From: Burkholderiales bacterium 67-32
GTDB taxonomy: Bacteria; Pseudomonadota; Gammaproteobacteria; Burkholderiales; Burkholderiaceae_B
Length of the DNA stretch: 64,000 nt
Direction of reading: 5' to 3'
Assembly (NCBI GenBank): GCA_001898625.1
Contig: MKUP01000022.1
Location: forward strand, 310,001 to 374,000
Positions 60,366 to 64,000 of this stretch are shown here, one piece after another. The first letter of the stretch is position 1. The number at the start of each line of letters is the position of its first letter. Below the pieces are notes generated by a model, which saw only the letters and a list, made by a program, of their open reading frames with translations, ran no database searches and was not told the origin of the DNA. A program made the position numbers and the translations under genes.

Positions 60366-62377
60366 AGCTCGATTCCGTCGTTGGGGTCGAGAGAAGCCAG
60401 CCGGGCCGTGCGCTGTATGGCCGGATCAAGCTGGCGCGGAAGGGGAAGCGGCAAGTCGTCGTCGTCATCGAGCAACCCGAGGTCGGCTGCGGGCGCGGCC
60501 AGCTCGGGGTCGTAGGCGACGGTTTCGGAGAGTTCGGGCTGACGGCGCGGGCCGCCGTCGTCGGCGGCGTTGCCCAGGCCATCAGCGGACGCAGTGGTCG
60601 GAGCGACAGGCACGGTGGGAATCGCCAGCCCGCTCCAGTCGTCGGGCCGCGATGGCGGCACATCGGCGTACTGACCGCCTGCGAGCACAGGCGGCGGCAA
60701 TACGCGGCGCTTGAAATTGCTGTCCGCGTAATAGCGCAGCTTTTTGGCCTTGATCGGCGCCACGCTGGACACCATCACCACGGCTTCATCGGGCGGTAGC
60801 TGCATCACTTCGCCCGGCGTCAGCAGTGGGCGCGCGGTCTCCTGGCGCGACACCATGAGATGCCCCAACCACGGGGCGAGCCGGTGGCCCGCGTAGTTGC
60901 GCTGCGCGCGCAGTTCGGTGGCGGTGCCCAGCGTCTCGGAGATCCTTTTGGCGGTACGCTCGTCGTTGGTGGCGAACGTCACGCGTACATGGCAGTTGTC
61001 CAGAATCGAATGGTTCTGCCCATACGCCTTGTCGATCTGGTTGAGCGACTGCGCGATGAGGAAGCTGCGAATGCCGTAGCCCGCCATGAAGGCCAGCGCC
61101 GTCTCGAAGAAGTCGAGCCGCCCGAGTGCGGGAAACTCATCGAGCATCAGCAGCAGCTTGTGGCGGCGGGCAATGCCATCGCTGCCATCCAGCGATTCCG
61201 TGAGCCGCCGCCCGATCTGGTTGAGGATCAAACGGATCAGCGGCTTCGTGCGGCTGATGTCCGATGGCGGAACCACCAGATACAGCGACACCGGATGTTC
61301 GGCCGCGATCAGGTCGGCGATGCGCCAGTCGCAGCGCGAGGTGACTTCGGCTACCGTGGGATCACGGTACAGGCCGAGGAACGACATGGCCGTGCTCAAC
61401 ACGCCCGAGCGTTCGTTGTCGCTCTTGTTGAGGACTTCGCGTGCGGCGGATGCCACCACCGGATGCGGGCCACCCCCTTCCTCGTTCACGAGGTGCGGCG
61501 TGGTCATCATCCGGTGCAGGGTCAGCTCGAACGGACAGGCCGGGTCGCTGAGGAAGTTCGCCACGCCGCGCAGCGTCTTGTCCTCGCCCGCGTAGAGCAC
61601 ATGCAGGATGGCCCCGACCAGCAGCGCGTGCGAAGTCTTCTCCCAGTGGTTGCGGCGTTCGAGTGCACCTTCGGGATCGACCAGGATGTCTGCGATGTTC
61701 TGCACGTCGCGCACCTCGTGCGCGCCACGCCGGACTTCGAGCAGCGGGTTGTAGGCGGCTGACTTCGCATCGGTCGGGTTGAACAGCAGGCAGTGCGAGA
61801 AGCGCGAGCGCCAGCCGGCGGTGATGCTCCAGTTCTCGCCCTTGATGTCGTGGATGACGGCGGACGCAGGCCAGCTCAACAAGGTCGGCACCACCAGACC
61901 CACGCCTTTGCCCGAGCGGGTGGGCGCGAAGGTCAGAACGTGTTCCGGGCCTTCATGCCGCAGGTACTGGCGTTCGTGCTGGCCGAGGAACACACCGGCA
62001 GGCTGCGTGAGTCCTGCTTTGCGAATGTCATCCGCGTTCGCCCAGCGTGCCGATCCGTAGGTCGTGACCAGGCGCGATTGCCGCGAGCGCCAGATCGACA
62101 TGCCGATGGCGACCAGCACGGCCACCAGGCCGCTGCCGCCCGCGATGGCACCGCCGATGTCAAAGACGCGCGGCGCGTAGGCATCGAAGAAGAACCACCA
62201 CTCGAACAGCCGCCAAGGGTGATAGATGGGCGTGTCGAAGAAGTCGAACCAGGGCAAGCCAAGGCGTAGCTGATAGCCCAGGGCGGCGGCTGTCCATTGT
62301 GTGGCTGCCCACACGCCGGTGATCACGATGCCGAACACCACGGCGATCTGACCGAACAGCACGTTCGTCCCTTGCAT
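60362..62377 (-). CDS. traG: Type IV coupling protein TraG (VirD4-like)
   Basis: TraG links the relaxase-DNA complex to the secretion channel. The 671-residue protein has N-terminal membrane helices (GQIAVVFGIVITGVWAATQW; AIAGGSGLVAVLVAIGMSIW), Walker A (FAPTRSGKGVGLVVPTLLSW), Walker B (HKLLLMLDEFPALGR) and the motif SFLIAQSLNQIDKAYGQNHS. ATG 62377 is fixed by GGAGG seven bases upstream. It is the first gene of the trb operon seen here. Confidence 0.95.
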   Translation of the reverse strand: MQGTNVLFGQIAVVFGIVITGVWAATQWTAAALGYQLRLGLPWFDFFDTPIYHPWRLFEWWFFFDAYAPRVFDIGGAIAGGSGLVAVLVAIGMSIWRSRQSRLVTTYGSARWANADDIRKAGLTQPAGVFLGQHERQYLRHEGPEHVLTFAPTRSGKGVGLVVPTLLSWPASAVIHDIKGENWSITAGWRSRFSHCLLFNPTDAKSAAYNPLLEVRRGAHEVRDVQNIADILVDPEGALERRNHWEKTSHALLVGAILHVLYAGEDKTLRGVANFLSDPACPFELTLHRMMTTPHLVNEEGGGPHPVVASAAREVLNKSDNERSGVLSTAMSFLGLYRDPTVAEVTSRCDWRIADLIAAEHPVSLYLVVPPSDISRTKPLIRLILNQIGRRLTESLDGSDGIARRHKLLLMLDEFPALGRLDFFETALAFMAGYGIRSFLIAQSLNQIDKAYGQNHSILDNCHVRVTFATNDERTAKRISETLGTATELRAQRNYAGHRLAPWLGHLMVSRQETARPLLTPGEVMQLPPDEAVVMVSSVAPIKAKKLRYYADSNFKRRVLPPPVLAGGQYADVPPSRPDDWSGLAIPTVPVAPTTASADGLGNAADDGGPRRQPELSETVAYDPELAAPAADLGLLDDDDDLPLPLPRQLDPAIQRTARLASLDPNDGIEL

Positions 62378-62593
62378 GATCCATCCTCCGATCACGGCAC
62401 ACGGAGGTGCCGCAGCACCGAGGATCAAGGTGTACGCGCAGGCCGGTCAAAGGCCGTTATGGCGGGGATTCAGGCCGAAAAAGTCAGATTTCTTGCAGGG
62501 GAGAAACCAATACAAACGCTGCAGGCACGAGCGCGTTGCGGCGTGATGAGGTAACAGGGTGAATTTTGTCGCTGCTAAGCGACTGCAACGAGG

Positions 62594-62821
62594 CTACTTG
62601 GATTTCTGCTCCGGCCGATCACCGAAGAAGCGCCGCTTGGCGGCCTCGGCGGCACGCACGCAAAGTTCGTCGCCGACCTTCGCGCGATCTTCCTTGCATT
62701 GCCGTTGAATCTCCTTGATGCGCTCGGGATTCGCCACCAGCATGTCCACGGTTTCCGAAGGTTGAGAGGGGCCGCATGCGGTCAGCGTAGCGGCCAGCAT
62801 CAGCAGCATTACCTTGTTCAT
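62594..62821 (-). CDS. eexN: EexN-like entry-exclusion lipoprotein
   Basis: The 75-residue protein has a lipoprotein signal (NKVMLLMLAATLTACGPSQP) with the lipobox LTAC. VDMLVANPERIKEIQRQCKE followed by VGDELCVRAAEAAKRRFFG matches EexN-type proteins: one Cys-containing helix, then a second Cys. In IncN plasmids EexN blocks uptake of the same element. It lies upstream of traG; the 216-bp gap 62378-62593 shows no clear feature. Confidence 0.75.
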   Translation of the reverse strand: MNKVMLLMLAATLTACGPSQPSETVDMLVANPERIKEIQRQCKEDRAKVGDELCVRAAEAAKRRFFGDRPEQKSK

Positions 62822-62846
62822 GGTTCCAGTCCTTTCATCGGATGGG

Positions 62847-63761
62847 TCAAGAATCATCGGCGGCCCCAAGATCATCTACCGAATCAATGAAGGCCACTCG
62901 TTCAATAAACCGGGCCAGCATCTCGGATGGCTCCGCATCGTGGCGCAGCAGATAGGTCGTGAGCATTGGCGGTTTGCCCGCCAAGCGCCGGGCCACGACG
63001 CCTGGCTCGCGGCAGGAAGCGATGTGCGCCTCGCCCGCCAGACCCAAGGCCAAGCCGGCGGAAACCAGGGTCATCATCACGTCGAAGGTCGCCACGCGCT
63101 GCGCGATCAGGGGCTCCTGTTCGAGCTTGCGGAGAAAGCGATCGACTTGGCGTGCGTGGCCCTCGCAGATTGCCGGGTCGCCCAGTACCAACGGATAGCG
63201 CAGCACTTCCTTCAGCGGAACCTGCTTGAAGGCGAGCAAAGGATGGCGGGCCGGCACCGCCACCATCAATTCATCTTCCCATGCGGGAGTGACCACAATG
63301 CCATCGCCTGCGTCTTCGGCCATCGAGAAGCCAGCGTCATACAGGTCGCCATGAAGTCCCTTGATCTGCTGATCCAAGGGCACCTCAAACAGTCGAATTT
63401 CCACCTCGGGATCTTCTTCGCGGCTGCGTGCCAGCAGAGACGGCAGGCGGGACGGCGTGATTCCGTCGGACAAGGCGATGCGCAACTGGCCATGAAAACC
63501 GTTGGCAGCGGACTTGACGCTATCGCGGGCTTGATCCAGTGCTGCGAAGACACGCGGCACGTGCTCCAGGAACAGTCGCCCCGCACGGGTCAGTTGCGTG
63601 CTGCGAGTGGTGCGGACGAATAGACGGGCACCGAGTTCTTCCTCCAACTCCTTGATGGTGCGGGACAACGGTGACTGGTCGATGTGCAAGCGCTCGGCCG
63701 CACGGGCGAAGTGGAGTTCTTCGGCCACGGCCAGGAAGCAGCGGAGATGACGCAATTCCAT
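62847..63761 (-). CDS. LysR-family regulator within the element
   Basis: The 304-residue protein has the N-terminal helix-turn-helix (LRHLRCFLAVAEELHFARAA, then DQSPLSRTIKELEEELGARL) and an effector domain from about 92 (GQLRIALSDGITPSRLPSLL). It resembles the CatR/BenM-like branch. Its target is unknown; position just upstream of eexN-traG suggests a local gene, the adjacent lspA module or an accessory trait. It is transcribed in the same direction as the transfer genes, 25 bp from the eexN start. Confidence 0.88.
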   Translation of the reverse strand: MELRHLRCFLAVAEELHFARAAERLHIDQSPLSRTIKELEEELGARLFVRTTRSTQLTRAGRLFLEHVPRVFAALDQARDSVKSAANGFHGQLRIALSDGITPSRLPSLLARSREEDPEVEIRLFEVPLDQQIKGLHGDLYDAGFSMAEDAGDGIVVTPAWEDELMVAVPARHPLLAFKQVPLKEVLRYPLVLGDPAICEGHARQVDRFLRKLEQEPLIAQRVATFDVMMTLVSAGLALGLAGEAHIASCREPGVVARRLAGKPPMLTTYLLRHDAEPSEMLARFIERVAFIDSVDDLGAADDS

Positions 63762-63816
63762 GAGTCAATGCCCCCCCTGTGAAAGCCAATTTCGCGCATT
63801 GATCACACTGAAATCC

Positions 63817-64000
63817 TCATTGGTATCCGGGGTCCTGTGCAGCAAGCTTGCCTTGGTGCACGGCGGCTGCAAGCAAGCAGACCGCGCCAAGGGAGATTGC
63901 GACGTCAGCCAAATTGAAAGCTGGCCAATGCGCTCCCTGCCAATGGAAATCGAGGAAATCGACTACAGCCCCTCGCAACAGGCGGTCAACTGCGTTACCC
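63817..64000 (-). CDS. lspA: Lipoprotein signal peptidase, C-terminal part (5' end outside window)
   Basis: On the minus strand the frame open at the window edge reads [20 protein letters not shown], then [20 protein letters not shown], and stops at 63817. These are the two catalytic-Asp motifs (GNAxDR and FNxAD) of signal peptidase II. The chromosome will carry its own lspA elsewhere, so this is an extra copy on the element. Such copies travel with cadmium/zinc resistance genes in related elements (inference). About 60 residues are visible. Confidence 0.88.
   Translation of the reverse strand, partial: GNAVDRLLRGAVVDFLDFHWQGAHWPAFNLADVAISLGAVCLLAAAVHQGKLAAQDPGYQ

Larger units (their letters stand above)
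49975..64000. mobile_element. Tn4371-like integrative and conjugative element (right part)
   Basis: The run traG, RHH gene, trbB-C-D-E-J-K-L-F-G-I and a DUF2274 gene, ending beside TTTTTCAT, is the conjugation module order of Tn4371-like elements. Nearly all junctions overlap or are within 20 bases, so it is one long minus-strand operon. The element continues past the window. Integrase, relaxase and partition genes are not seen here. Confidence 0.85.

Overview
The window is GC-rich DNA from a betaproteobacterium, most likely the Bordetella/Achromobacter group (Alcaligenaceae). Supporting signs are the gene neighbourhoods (suhB/trmJ divergent; cysS, 3-methyladenine glycosylase, accA, tilS, lysC and tRNA-Ser in order), a Bug-type solute receptor, and a GC-rich dispersed repeat. 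Genus is inferred from style and gene order only.

Region by region. (1) 1-17972: one tightly coupled eight-gene plus-strand operon for alpha-glucan and trehalose metabolism: glgA (5' end outside), glgE with a large N-terminal extension, a treS-maltokinase fusion, glgB, glgX, treZ, malQ, treY. Most junctions overlap as ATGA or TGATG. Together they link glycogen and trehalose in both directions: TreY/TreZ release trehalose from glucan, TreS/maltokinase/GlgE return it to glucan, GlgA/GlgB build glucan, GlgX/MalQ trim it. (2) 18071-31732: housekeeping and transport genes: a uracil/xanthine-type permease, a gamma-glutamyltransferase, gshA, a Na+/H+ antiporter, a CopG/ParE-type toxin-antitoxin pair with a visible promoter and palindromic operator, cardiolipin synthase, ribA, uppP, suhB, trmJ and a PrpF-family isomerase. 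(3) 31767-40929: lpxH, two cyclophilins, a TPR protein, cysS, an AlkA-like glycosylase, accA, tilS, lysC and tRNA-Ser(GCU). Three copies of an about 78-bp REP-like double-hairpin repeat lie in regions 2 and 3. (4) 40998-47456: an accessory catabolic cluster bounded by LysR and GntR regulators. It holds an isochorismatase-fold amidase, a maleate isomerase, a carboxymuconolactone-decarboxylase-fold protein, a Bug receptor, a polysaccharide-deacetylase-fold hydrolase and a fumarylacetoacetase-fold protein. I infer a route from a cyclic imide or half-amide through maleamate and maleate to fumarate. (5) 47481-49757: ribB under an FMN riboswitch, and an MFS transporter.

(6) About 49975-64000: the right-hand part of a Tn4371-like integrative and conjugative element. 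It carries the type IV secretion genes traG, an RHH gene, trbBCDEJKLFGI and a DUF2274 gene on the minus strand, ending at a TTTTTCAT sequence that matches the attachment core I recall for this family. Upstream of traG lie an EexN-like lipoprotein, a LysR regulator and the 3' end of an element-borne lspA. The integrase, relaxase/replication genes and left end are outside the window.

No CRISPR array, rRNA operon or intact insertion sequence was seen.
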